Below, one piece after another: positions 9,042 through 17,111 of a DNA stretch of 54,548 bases. Position 1 is the stretch's first letter. Every line of letters begins with the position of its first letter. The translations under genes were made by a program, and so were the position numbers. The DNA lies in contig JAUVJI010000009.1 of NCBI GenBank assembly GCA_030596605.1, positions 1 through 54,548 on the forward strand, written 5' to 3'. Origin of the DNA: Bacteroidales bacterium (lineage in GTDB: Bacteria; Bacteroidota; Bacteroidia; Bacteroidales; JAADJA01). The notes below the pieces were generated by a model. That model was given only the letters and a program-made list of their open reading frames with translations. It was not told the origin of the DNA and made no database searches.

Positions 9042-10283
9042 ATGAAATACAAATTATTATCTGATACCGATATTAAAGCAATTGATGCCTTAAAAGAATT
9101 TCATGGCGGCGCTGCCGAAATTAACCAGACTATTAAAAAAATGCAGGATTTAGAAACACGTAAGAAAATCCTTGCTGAAAAAGGTTTTGGAGATATGATA
9201 GCAGATGCCGAAGAATTAATTAAAAAATTCCCAAAAGTAGAAGACATTGAAAAAATGATCAATCCTTCATATAACCATGATTATGGGATTGCTACGAGCC
9301 AGGTTTCAGGTTTTCAGGGAGCTTATGTTACACATCATTTTATGAAAAAAGTTGCTGAAACTGCCCGAACCGCCCCTGTTTTAATTCCTGCTGAAATGAT
9401 ATCAGTTGTTCCTTTAACCGATTATTATGTTTACAGCGGCGATCTAATGGCTACTTTAGCTATGACTGAGAACATTATGCAAACGTCTAAATATTGCAGT
9501 ACAAACTTAATCGGGATACCCCACCCTGAAAGCAGGTTTATTAAATTAGAGGAAGTTACAGGTAAAACATTCGACCGGGCAGCTATAGGAGATGGTATGT
9601 CGGCTATCATTTTGAAAAACCAGGGTACACCATTCGGAAACTTCGGAGGAATTGAGGTTGCTGATGACAATCATTTATTTTATCTTGATGGCGTAACCCG
9701 TACTGCAAAAGAAAACGGTGCTGATTTCTTTTTGAACCCGAGTTGGAGTTCAATAATTGCTGCATGTTATTTTGGACGTGATATTCCAAATCTGACATTT
9801 AAAATTTCGATGTTGCTTGCCACTCAAAACACTATGCAACTCAGAATGTTGTTGAACATCATTAACGAGTATATCAGGGATGATAATACCTCTCCTATTT
9901 ATGAAGTCAATATCGGGAACGGTGTAAGTCCTCATAATTTTATTCAATGTGCCAAAGAACTTGACGAAAGCGGTATTAAAGGAATTAGCCTTGCAGCTCA
10001 TATACGTATCAATCCTGATTTGGGAATTGAGAATTTTAATTGGACAAAAAATGCTTATAAAGTTCTGGAAAGCGGAACAGATATGACTTATAAATATGAA
10101 AGTGACGGTACAGCAAGAGAACTCGACACTATGGGAGCATATTTTATGTCGGATGACGAAAGAAAAGCAAATGCTGATAAAATCGGTGATGTTATTTATT
10201 ATAAAGCCTTACGCGCAACCAATGACGGTAAAGATATGATGAAGAAAGGTATCAGGGTTGTGTTTGGTAAAGGGGCGAATTAA
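9042..10283 (+). CDS. Unrecognised 413-residue soluble protein, putative enzyme
   Basis: I do not recognise this family. The protein is 413 residues, cytoplasmic in appearance, with no signal peptide and no transmembrane segment. The first 75 residues are helical and charged (TIKKMQDLETRKKILAEKGF). The remainder alternates strand-like and helical stretches with Gly/Asn-rich loops: GIATSQVSGFQGAYVTHH, IGIPHPESRF, TPFGNFGGIEV, VNIGNGVSPHNF and ISLAAHIRINPDLG. The pattern suggests an alpha/beta fold, possibly a barrel. Conserved-looking polar clusters are His97-His98, the HPE motif and the NGVSPHNF loop. It has no CxxC or nucleotide-binding P-loop. Spacing of 37 bases on both sides places it in an operon between the cupin and the aminotransferase. 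Confidence 0.8.
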   Translation: MKYKLLSDTDIKAIDALKEFHGGAAEINQTIKKMQDLETRKKILAEKGFGDMIADAEELIKKFPKVEDIEKMINPSYNHDYGIATSQVSGFQGAYVTHHFMKKVAETARTAPVLIPAEMISVVPLTDYYVYSGDLMATLAMTENIMQTSKYCSTNLIGIPHPESRFIKLEEVTGKTFDRAAIGDGMSAIILKNQGTPFGNFGGIEVADDNHLFYLDGVTRTAKENGADFFLNPSWSSIIAACYFGRDIPNLTFKISMLLATQNTMQLRMLLNIINEYIRDDNTSPIYEVNIGNGVSPHNFIQCAKELDESGIKGISLAAHIRINPDLGIENFNWTKNAYKVLESGTDMTYKYESDGTARELDTMGAYFMSDDERKANADKIGDVIYYKALRATNDGKDMMKKGIRVVFGKGAN

Positions 10284-10320
10284 AATTATAACTTAAATGA
10301 TTCTTCATAAATAAATAATT

Positions 10321-11547
10321 ATGATCATAAACTGGAAAAGCAGATTTTCTGAAAACATTAAAAATTACGAAGGTTATCCAATTGGGAAGACCCTTAAATT
10401 TTTAGATGACCCGGAAATCATTTCATTAGCCGGAGGATTGCCTTCGCCCGAAGTGTTTCAGAAATCGGAAATGAGAACAATATCCGAAAGAATTTTAAAC
10501 AGCGATATTGATAAAATTATGCAATACTCTGCTATTCCCGGCGAACAATCGCTTGGGGATGCAATAGTTGATTTTTTAAAAAGGGATGATATATTTATCG
10601 AAAAGAAAAATATCCTTATTACAACTTCCGGTCAGCATGGTTTGGATTTAACAGGGCGACTTTTCTTAAATCCCGGTGATAGCGTTATTGTTGACAGGCC
10701 CACTTTTGCAGGTGCCTTAGTTGCTTTTGAAATGCAACGCCCCGAATTTATCGGGATTGATATTGAAAGCGATGGTTCAAATGTTATGGCTTTCAGGCAG
10801 AAGTTAGAAGAATTGAATAAGCAAAATAAATTACCGAAGTTTATTTATGTTGTGCCTGATTTTCAGAATCCGACAGGAATAACAATGAGCTATGAAAAAC
10901 GTCTCCAACTTTTGGATTTAAGCTATGAATATGAAGTCCCGATAATTGAAGACAGTCCATATCGCGACCTACGTTATTATGGTGAACCAATTCCTTCAAT
11001 TTATTCACTTGACCAAAAACGTAATGATGGTGGTGGAAATGTGATAGGCTTATATACTTTTTCAAAAATATTTTGCCCCGGATTGAGAGTAGGGTTTAAT
11101 ATTGGCCCTTACGAAGTAATTGAAAAAATGACTAATATTAAAGAAGGGAATATTCTCAATACTCCAAAATATAACCAGGATATGTGTACGGCGTTTCTTG
11201 CAGAAATGAACCTTGATGATCATTTTGAAAAATGTAAAAAATATTACCGGGAAAAGTTGCAGGTTTTCCTGAAAACAATGGAGGAGTATTTTCCAAAGGA
11301 AACAGGAGTAACATGGACAACTTCTGAAGGCGGACTTTTCCTTTGGGTTTCAGTACCCGAACACATTGATACGAACGAATTATTTTTTGAAGCAATAAAA
11401 CATAAAGTTGCTTTTGTTCCCGGTGAGCAATTTTATGGTGAAAACCCTGCAAAAAACCACATGAGGATAAACTTTTCATTTTCAACAAAAGACCAGATAG
11501 CTGAGGCTATTAAACGTCTCGCTGATTGTGTTAAACCATTACTTTAA
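10321..11547 (+). CDS. PLP-dependent fold-type I aminotransferase (2-aminoadipate/KAT-like)
   Basis: Class I/II aminotransferase of 408 residues, transferring an amino group between an amino acid and a 2-oxo acid. PLP-site residues are in place: Asn183 in DFQNPTG, Asp211 and Tyr214 in IIEDSPYRDL, the Schiff-base Lys249 in YTFSKIFCPGLRVG, and an Arg in HMRINFSF near the C-terminus for the substrate carboxylate. The opening LAGGLPSPEVF is typical of the LysN/kynurenine-2-aminoadipate subgroup, which accepts aromatic and long-chain acidic substrates. It lies 37 bases after the unknown gene and 2 bases before the SDR, so tight co-expression is expected. The substrate is not determinable from sequence. 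Confidence 0.92.
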   Translation: MIINWKSRFSENIKNYEGYPIGKTLKFLDDPEIISLAGGLPSPEVFQKSEMRTISERILNSDIDKIMQYSAIPGEQSLGDAIVDFLKRDDIFIEKKNILITTSGQHGLDLTGRLFLNPGDSVIVDRPTFAGALVAFEMQRPEFIGIDIESDGSNVMAFRQKLEELNKQNKLPKFIYVVPDFQNPTGITMSYEKRLQLLDLSYEYEVPIIEDSPYRDLRYYGEPIPSIYSLDQKRNDGGGNVIGLYTFSKIFCPGLRVGFNIGPYEVIEKMTNIKEGNILNTPKYNQDMCTAFLAEMNLDDHFEKCKKYYREKLQVFLKTMEEYFPKETGVTWTTSEGGLFLWVSVPEHIDTNELFFEAIKHKVAFVPGEQFYGENPAKNHMRINFSFSTKDQIAEAIKRLADCVKPLL

Positions 11548-11549
11548 AA

Positions 11550-12341
11550 ATGGATTTAAGGATTAAAGATAAAATCGCTCTGATAACCGCCTCAAGCAAA
11601 GGGCTGGGAAAAGCTGTGGCGCTTCGTCTTTCACAGGAAGGCACTAAAGTAATGATCTGTTCACGAAATAAGGAAAACCTTTTGAAAGCTAAAGATGAAA
11701 TCGCTGACAAAACAGGAGGAATTGTTAATGCTTTTATTGCAGATGTAACTGATAAGGAACAGGTAAATGTAATGATTGACCAAATTATTGATGAGTTTGG
11801 AACAATTGATATTTTAGTGAGCAATGCAGGAGGTCCACCGGCAGGAAAGGCAGATGATTTTTCTTTGGATGATTATCAAAATGCCATTGAACTAAATCTG
11901 AAAAGTACAATAAACCTTTGTTATAAGGTTTTGCCTTATATGAAAAAACAGCATTGGGGAAGGATCATCAACATTACTTCTGTTTCGGCAAAGCAGCCTA
12001 TTGATGCTTTGATACTTTCCAACACTTCAAGAGCAGGAGTATTGGGCTTTTCAAAGTCTTTGTCAAACCAGGTTGCATCTTATGGAATTACGGTAAATTC
12101 AGTTTGCCCCGGTTATACAAAAACCGGAAGGGTGGAAAATCTGGCAAAGGCGTTTGAAAAAAGCGGCAAAGGGACTCAACAGGATTTTTATGATAATCTT
12201 GAAAAAACCATTCCTATGCAAAGAATTGGAACAACTGAAGAATTTGCACAAACCGTAAGTTTTATTGCTTCGGAAGGAGCAGGTTATATTACCGGCGTTG
12301 CTTTGCAAATTGATGGAGGGTATATTCAGGGATTGTTTTAG
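11550..12341 (+). CDS. Atypical short-chain dehydrogenase/reductase lacking YxxxK
   Basis: Rossmann-fold SDR of 263 residues. The cofactor loop ASSKGLG (residues 14-20) and SNAGG (91-95) are present, as is the catalytic-region NITSVS with Ser144. However, the active-site Tyr-x-x-x-Lys is replaced: at the position of FabG Y151/K155 the protein has Ser157-Asn-Thr-Ser-Arg161 (ILSNTSRAGVLGF). A subgroup of SDRs annotated as 3-oxoacyl reductases carries SNxxR here. Some are thought to bind cofactor with altered chemistry, so FabG activity should not be assumed. It starts 2 bases after the aminotransferase stop. The end (IDGGYIQGLF) is normal. Confidence 0.88.
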   Translation: MDLRIKDKIALITASSKGLGKAVALRLSQEGTKVMICSRNKENLLKAKDEIADKTGGIVNAFIADVTDKEQVNVMIDQIIDEFGTIDILVSNAGGPPAGKADDFSLDDYQNAIELNLKSTINLCYKVLPYMKKQHWGRIINITSVSAKQPIDALILSNTSRAGVLGFSKSLSNQVASYGITVNSVCPGYTKTGRVENLAKAFEKSGKGTQQDFYDNLEKTIPMQRIGTTEEFAQTVSFIASEGAGYITGVALQIDGGYIQGLF

Positions 12342-12380
12342 GTTCTTAATTCTAAAATTCGTGTTTTTTTGGCAGGAAAA

Positions 12381-12420
12381 GTTGCGTGTTTCGGGTTGCG
12401 AGTTGTGGGTTATAAGTTAA
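12381..12420. repeat. GTTGCGnGTT-type intergenic microrepeat
   Basis: Low-complexity run of related words (GTTGCGTGTT, GGTTGCGAGTT, GTGGGTTATAAG) between the SDR and mrr genes. It resembles the heptad/octad microrepeats found elsewhere in this window. Confidence 0.45.
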
Positions 12421-12455
12421 TAGTAACAGTTTATAAATAAAGATAAAATATAAAA

Positions 12456-13316
12456 ATGAAAGGACCAGAATTTTTAAAATATATTAATCCTCTAATTGAG
12501 ATTCTAAAAAAATTAGGTGGTTCAGGGAATTCAAGTGAAGTAACTGACCTTGTTGTTGAGAAAATGAATATTCCTGAAAAAGTCCTTGAAGAAAAATTAA
12601 ATAGTGGAGCATCAAGAGTGAAAAATCAAATTGCTTGGGCTAGAAATTATTTAGTAAAATCAGGTTATATGGATTCTTCCCAAAGAGGAATTTGGAATTT
12701 AACTGAAAAAGGATTAAAAGTAAAAAATATTTCTAATAAAGAGGCAATAGAATTATTTAAGTTTGTTCAGTCTCAATATACAAAAAAGGAAAATGAAAAG
12801 ATTTCAGAAATTTCAATAGATGAAATTGATGAAAATCAAATTGAAACAGAAGATAATATATCAAGTTCCGAAATCCTTCTTTCAATACTACAATCTTTAC
12901 CGCCTGAAGGATTTGAAAGGATATGCCAAAGGATTTTAAGAGAATCGGGATTTAAAAAAGTAATTGTAACTGGAAAATCTGGAGATGGTGGTATTGATGG
13001 AGAAGGAATTTTAGAAGTAAATCCATTAATGAGTTTTAAAGTTCTTTTTCAAGCAAAAAGATATCAGGGAGCAGTTTCTTCTTCGCAAGTAAGAGATTTT
13101 CGCGGAGCAATGCAAGGCAGAGCGGACAAGGGAATAATAATTACAACTGGTAGATTTACACAAGAAGCAAAAAAAGAAGGCATAAGAGATGGTGCTCCAC
13201 CGATCGAACTTGTAGATGGAGAACAATTAGTTAAACTTTTTGAAACAAACCAATTAGGATTAAAACCTAAAACTATTTATGATATTGATGAATCATTTTT
13301 TAACGAGTATAGATAA
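12456..13316 (+). CDS. mrr: Mrr-type restriction endonuclease
   Basis: A 286-residue protein of the Mrr family, modification-dependent (type IV) restriction enzymes that cut methylated DNA. The N-terminal 90 residues form the Mrr winged-helix DNA-binding domain (AWARNYLVKSGYM ... GIWNLTEKG). After an acidic linker (110-140), the catalytic PD-(D/E)xK-type domain follows, with PEGFERICQRIL, GDGGIDGEG (Asp181) and the Q-x-K variant FQAKRY (Gln199, Lys201) typical of Mrr. It appears intact. It interrupts the metabolic run between the SDR and the homoserine-dehydrogenase gene, with larger gaps on both sides (114 and 235 bases), which suggests later insertion. Confidence 0.88.
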   Translation: MKGPEFLKYINPLIEILKKLGGSGNSSEVTDLVVEKMNIPEKVLEEKLNSGASRVKNQIAWARNYLVKSGYMDSSQRGIWNLTEKGLKVKNISNKEAIELFKFVQSQYTKKENEKISEISIDEIDENQIETEDNISSSEILLSILQSLPPEGFERICQRILRESGFKKVIVTGKSGDGGIDGEGILEVNPLMSFKVLFQAKRYQGAVSSSQVRDFRGAMQGRADKGIIITTGRFTQEAKKEGIRDGAPPIELVDGEQLVKLFETNQLGLKPKTIYDIDESFFNEYR

Positions 13317-13437
13317 ATTACAAGTTGTAAATGTATATACTCAACACTCAGACATATAACATATAATCAAAAAATAATATCCTTGTAATTTGAATAATTA
13401 TGAATTAATTAAACTGGGAAAATATGACGAAAGTCTT

Positions 13438-13533
13438 ATGAATAAAAAAGCAATTCAAAATATTTCAGTAAAAATTGATGGGGAAACAATAAATGCTCCT
13501 GTTGGTACAAAAGTAAATAAAATAAATTGTTAA
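13438..13533 (+). other. Possible small ORF or gene remnant (31 codons), beta-grasp-like start
   Basis: An open stretch from ATG 13438 to TAA 13531-13533, extendable upstream to a TTG at 13390 in the same frame. The peptide contains ISVKIDGETINAPVGTKV, which resembles the first hairpin of ubiquitin-like/beta-grasp domains (MoaD/ThiS, TGS or 2Fe-2S ferredoxin starts: strand, Asn/Asp-Gly turn, Pro-x-Gly-Thr). It stops at Cys instead of continuing. It is in frame with the homoserine-dehydrogenase ATG at 13552. It is either a decayed gene fragment or chance; evidence is weak. Confidence 0.25.
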
Positions 13534-13551
13534 ACATTTAAATATATTACT

Positions 13552-14571
13552 ATGAAACAAAAAATTGGACTTCTCGGATTTGGAACAGTTGGTAGGGGAA
13601 TTAGTGAAATTCTTCGCGATAAAAAAGATTATTTAAATAAGAAGTATGGATTTGAATACGATATTGTTGCTGTGGCTGATTTTGCCTTTGGCAATGTGTA
13701 TAATCCTAACGGACTTGATATCCCTTTGATGCTTGAACAGGCCGGGAATAAAGAAAAGTTCACAAAAGACCTGACAAATATGGAAACATTGGATTTAGTC
13801 AAGAATTCAAATGTGTCTGTTTGGTGCGAACTTACTTTCACCGACCTTAATACCGGCGGGCCGGCAATTGACCATGTTAAAACTGCCTTAAGTGCTGGCA
13901 AACATGTTGTTACGAGTAATAAAGGCCCGGCTGCCCTCTTGTATCCGGAAATGAAAAAACTTGCCGATGAAAATGGAGTGAAGTTTATGATAGAAGGAAC
14001 TGTTTGTGCCGGTACTCCTGTTATTAATCTTACAGACGGCCCTTTGGCAGGCTGTGAAATTTCAAAAATCAGTGGTATTCTGAATGGAACTACAAATTAT
14101 ATGCTTACTGAAATGGAAAAAGGGATGAGCTATGATGAGGTTCTGAAAATAGCACAGGAAAAAGGTTATGCTGAAGCTGATCCAACCGGTGATGTGGAAG
14201 GTTATGATGCAAGAGGAAAAGTAACCATTCTTGCCAATATTGTTATGGATGCGGGAATTAAGATCACTGATGTACCTTGCCAGGGAATAACAAATATTAC
14301 TCCTGATGATATTGACTTTGCCAAGAAGCAAGGCAAGCGATGGAAACTTATCGGTTCCGTTGAAAAGAGAGATGGAAAAATACATACATCAGTCGCTCCT
14401 GAAATGGTGGATGTATCACATCCGCTTGCAGGGGTTATGGGAGCAACCAACGCTTTAACCTTTGCAACTGATATGTTAGGCGATGTAACGATTGTTGGCC
14501 CGGGAGCAGGTAAAATAGAGACGGGATTTTCGATATTAACGGATTTGTTATATGTTCACAGAAATTCGTAA
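13552..14571 (+). CDS. Homoserine dehydrogenase-like oxidoreductase (no ACT domain)
   Basis: NAD(P)-dependent enzyme of the homoserine dehydrogenase family, which interconverts homoserine and aspartate 4-semialdehyde. The 339 residues comprise a Rossmann domain (GLLGFGTVGRGISEIL, then TSNKGPAALL with Lys124) and the HDH catalytic domain (GILNGTTNYMLTEM, then GYAEADPTGDVEGYDARGK). Residues equivalent to the catalytic Glu208, Asp219 and Lys223 are all present. It lacks the aspartokinase fusion usual for Bacteroidota ThrA and lacks a C-terminal ACT regulatory domain, so feedback control by threonine is unlikely. With no threonine synthase nearby, it may act on homoserine itself as a catabolic substrate or on an analogue (inference). 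Confidence 0.88.
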   Translation: MKQKIGLLGFGTVGRGISEILRDKKDYLNKKYGFEYDIVAVADFAFGNVYNPNGLDIPLMLEQAGNKEKFTKDLTNMETLDLVKNSNVSVWCELTFTDLNTGGPAIDHVKTALSAGKHVVTSNKGPAALLYPEMKKLADENGVKFMIEGTVCAGTPVINLTDGPLAGCEISKISGILNGTTNYMLTEMEKGMSYDEVLKIAQEKGYAEADPTGDVEGYDARGKVTILANIVMDAGIKITDVPCQGITNITPDDIDFAKKQGKRWKLIGSVEKRDGKIHTSVAPEMVDVSHPLAGVMGATNALTFATDMLGDVTIVGPGAGKIETGFSILTDLLYVHRNS

Positions 14572-14598
14572 ATTTGAGATATATTAAAATTTTTTATT

Positions 14599-14925
14599 AT
14601 GAATGCTTTAGTTAAAAATGCATTATCTAATGTCATCGAACTAAGTAACAAGTATAAAGTTGATAAGATATATTTATTTGGTTCTGCAACAAAATCCTAT
14701 TTTAATGAAAAAAGCGATATAGACTTTTTGGTGAGCTTTACTGATATTCCTTTGCTAGACTATGCGGATAATTATTTTGATTTTAAATTTGAACTTGAAG
14801 ATTTATTCAATCGTAAAATTGATCTTATTAGCGAAAGATCCTTAAGTAACCCTTATCTTATTCAATCCATTAACAAGACAAAAGTTTTACTTTATGACAG
14901 AAAAAATTCAAAAGTATTTGCATGA
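14599..14925 (+). CDS. MNT-type minimal nucleotidyltransferase (antitoxin)
   Basis: A 108-residue nucleotidyltransferase with the pol-beta signature: FGSATKSYFNEKSDIDFLV, i.e. Gly-Ser followed by Asp-x-Asp, and a third acidic residue around KIDLISE. In HepT/MntA pairs the MNT protein adds AMP to the HEPN toxin and so neutralises it. The spacing between GS and DxD is of the usual length. It overlaps the HEPN gene by 32 bases, indicating translational coupling. Confidence 0.88.
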   Translation: MNALVKNALSNVIELSNKYKVDKIYLFGSATKSYFNEKSDIDFLVSFTDIPLLDYADNYFDFKFELEDLFNRKIDLISERSLSNPYLIQSINKTKVLLYDRKNSKVFA

Positions 14926-15229
14926 TATTAAAGTTTCAATAAATGCAATTAATACTTATCTAAAGGATTGTAAAAGCTTTAGTGATTTTACTGGAAATAG
15001 AATGATAAAGATGGCAGTTGAAAGAGAATTTGAAATAATTGGTGAAGCAGTTAATCGAATACTAAAACTTGATAGTACAATAAAAATTTCAAATGCCAGG
15101 AAAATAGTAAATGTCAGGAATTATATTATTCATGGTTATGATAATATTGAATATGAAACTTTATGGGGATTAATAAAAAGACATCTTCCGATTCTTGAGG
15201 AGGAAGTTAATAAATTATTAGACAAATAA
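14894..15229 (+). CDS. HEPN-domain (DUF86/HepT-like) RNase toxin
   Basis: A 111-residue all-helical HEPN protein. The catalytic RNase motif Rx4HxY is visible as RNYIIHGY (residues about 76-83), where the Tyr is the AMPylation target in characterised HepT/MntA pairs. Upstream helices show FTGNRMIKMAVEREFEIIGEAVNRIL, the conserved E-I-GEA patch of DUF86. It pairs with the overlapping MNT gene. The two sit between the homoserine-dehydrogenase-like gene and the AOR gene, only 10 bases from the latter, so AOR transcription may pass through this module. Confidence 0.88.
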   Translation: MTEKIQKYLHDIKVSINAINTYLKDCKSFSDFTGNRMIKMAVEREFEIIGEAVNRILKLDSTIKISNARKIVNVRNYIIHGYDNIEYETLWGLIKRHLPILEEEVNKLLDK

Positions 15230-15239
15230 AATAATTATT

Positions 15240-17003
15240 ATGTCATATACAGGGAAATTTATACAAATCGACTTAACATCCAAAAAACATCAAATTGGTG
15301 AATCTGATAAATCATTATTAGAAAAATACATCGGCGGAAAAGGACTGGGCTTTGCTTTGCTTGAACAATTAGCTCCCAATCCCGACCCATACGGACCGGA
15401 GAATCCTCTGATTTTTGCCAACGGACCTTTCACAGGTACCAAAGTGCAAACAAGTGCCCGTACCACTTTGGTTACCAAGTCGCCTCTGACTAATTCAATT
15501 CTCGATAGTCATTGTGGTGGTCGTTTTGGGCCTGCTCTTAAAAGGGCAGGGTTTGATTATATGATTATTACAGGGAAATCGGACAAACCGGTTTATCTTT
15601 TTCTAACTGATGAAAAGGTAGAATTAATTGATGCTTCCGGATTGTGGGGTAAAGGTATTTTTGATACTCAGGATATTCTTATGGAAAAGCATCCCGGAAA
15701 AGATCCCCGTGTTGCTGCTATAGGACAGGCTGGTGAAAATTTGTCAAAAATCGCGTGTATCGGAGTGGATAAACATCGGCAGTATGGCAGGGGAGGAGCA
15801 GGAGCTGTTATGGGTTCAAAAAATCTAAAAGCAATTGTTGTTGATGGTACCACTGAAATAAAATATGCTACTGATGATTTTCTTGAGGTAAACAAAAGAC
15901 TTACTAAAGATATTCTTTTAGATGAAGGCGTGAAATACAGAAGGGTAAAAGGTACCATGAAGTGTGTGCGCAGCGGGCAGGAACTCGAATATTTACCAAC
16001 TAAGAATTATCAACTGGTGCAGTTTGATGATTTTGAAAAGATAAGCTCGGAAACTGCACGTGAAGAACTGAACTGGGAGGACACAAGCTGTTTTAACTGT
16101 TCAATTAAATGCTCGAAGTGGGCTCGCTGGGATGGACATGAAATCGAAGGACCGGAATTTGAAACCACAGCATTTCTGGGATCGGGGAGTATGGTGAATA
16201 GCATCAAGGATGTAGCATGGGCGAATGAAATGTGTAACGACCTGGGGTTGGATACTATCAGTACAGGGATCACATGCTCATTTGCCATGGAATGTTATGA
16301 AAAAGGAGCAGTAGATAACTGGGACGGATTGGAATTGACATGGGGAAATGCAAAAGCACAAAGGGAATTGATAGAACTTATGGCCCACAGGAAAGGTGTT
16401 GGAGAAATTTTTGCCGACGGGACCAGGGTTGCCGCTCAAAAAATTGGAAAAGGCAGTGAAGATTATGCTATTAACACTTTCGGAATGGAACTTTCCGGTA
16501 TTAATCCAAAAGGATCATTAACAATGGGAGTGATGTTTGCGGTTGCTGATTTTGCAAGCCATACCCGCTTATGGATAGCAGAGCAGGAATTGGGACCTGA
16601 TTTTAAAGTTGAGGATATCCCTCAAGCAGTAGCAGATGGTTTGGATACTGTAAATGTTAGAAATTCTCTTGTTATTTGTGATTTTGTCCCGCTCGGATTA
16701 GATAAACTGGCAGAATTGTTGAATGCAGCAACCGGCTCTAATCATACTGAAAAATCACTAATGGAAGTGGGAGCAAGATTGACCCACCTTGCCCGAAGGT
16801 ACAATCTGCGAAATGGACGAAAGCATACTGATGATACCTTACCTGGTAGATTCTTTAATGAAGAATCACTGGCCGGTTTTATGCGGGGTAAGAATTTGGA
16901 CAGGGAATACTTCAATTCAATAGTTGGTAGATATTATCAATTGCGTGGTTGGGATGAAATGGGTGAACCGTCTTCAGTTGTATTGGAAGAAAACGGTTTG
17001 TAG
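15240..17003 (+). CDS. aor: Tungsten-type aldehyde:ferredoxin oxidoreductase
   Basis: AOR family enzyme of 587 residues, oxidising an aldehyde to a carboxylic acid with ferredoxin at a tungsto-bispterin site. The N-terminal domain carries YIGGKGLGFALL and the pterin-binding GRGGAGAVMGSKNLKAI. The [4Fe-4S] ligands are Cys284, Cys287 and Cys291 (CFNCSIKCSKWA) with a distal Cys480 (LVICDFVPLGLD), the same spacing as Pyrococcus AOR. The proton-donor region GPEFETTAFLGS is intact. The enzyme is oxygen-sensitive in characterised cases and points to an anaerobe. It closes the first plus-strand metabolic run. Its aldehyde substrate is probably generated by a neighbouring enzyme (inference). Confidence 0.93.
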   Translation: MSYTGKFIQIDLTSKKHQIGESDKSLLEKYIGGKGLGFALLEQLAPNPDPYGPENPLIFANGPFTGTKVQTSARTTLVTKSPLTNSILDSHCGGRFGPALKRAGFDYMIITGKSDKPVYLFLTDEKVELIDASGLWGKGIFDTQDILMEKHPGKDPRVAAIGQAGENLSKIACIGVDKHRQYGRGGAGAVMGSKNLKAIVVDGTTEIKYATDDFLEVNKRLTKDILLDEGVKYRRVKGTMKCVRSGQELEYLPTKNYQLVQFDDFEKISSETAREELNWEDTSCFNCSIKCSKWARWDGHEIEGPEFETTAFLGSGSMVNSIKDVAWANEMCNDLGLDTISTGITCSFAMECYEKGAVDNWDGLELTWGNAKAQRELIELMAHRKGVGEIFADGTRVAAQKIGKGSEDYAINTFGMELSGINPKGSLTMGVMFAVADFASHTRLWIAEQELGPDFKVEDIPQAVADGLDTVNVRNSLVICDFVPLGLDKLAELLNAATGSNHTEKSLMEVGARLTHLARRYNLRNGRKHTDDTLPGRFFNEESLAGFMRGKNLDREYFNSIVGRYYQLRGWDEMGEPSSVVLEENGL

Positions 17004-17044
17004 ATTCAAAAATAAATTTAATTTCCTCTTATTATTTACGGATT

Positions 17045-17071
17045 CCTGATAAATCCTGTCAGATTTTCAGG
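17045..17071. terminator. Hairpin between convergent AOR and T9SS genes
   Basis: CCTGATAAATC and GATTTTCAGG can pair (one bulge) around the loop CTGTCA. The hairpin lies between the AOR stop (17003) and the convergent gene stop (17112), where a bidirectional terminator would be expected. There is no strong U-tract, so confidence is modest. Confidence 0.35.
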
Positions 17072-17111
17072 CATGCTTATAGACCTTGAATTTCTATTTT
17101 AGAAGTAATTT

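Noticed and set aside
13552..14571. Interpretation of the homoserine-dehydrogenase-like gene plus the GHMP kinase as a normal threonine operon
   Set aside because: The two genes lie more than 9 kb apart with no threonine synthase or aspartokinase in the window, so the plain reading is not supported, though it cannot be excluded without the rest of the genome.
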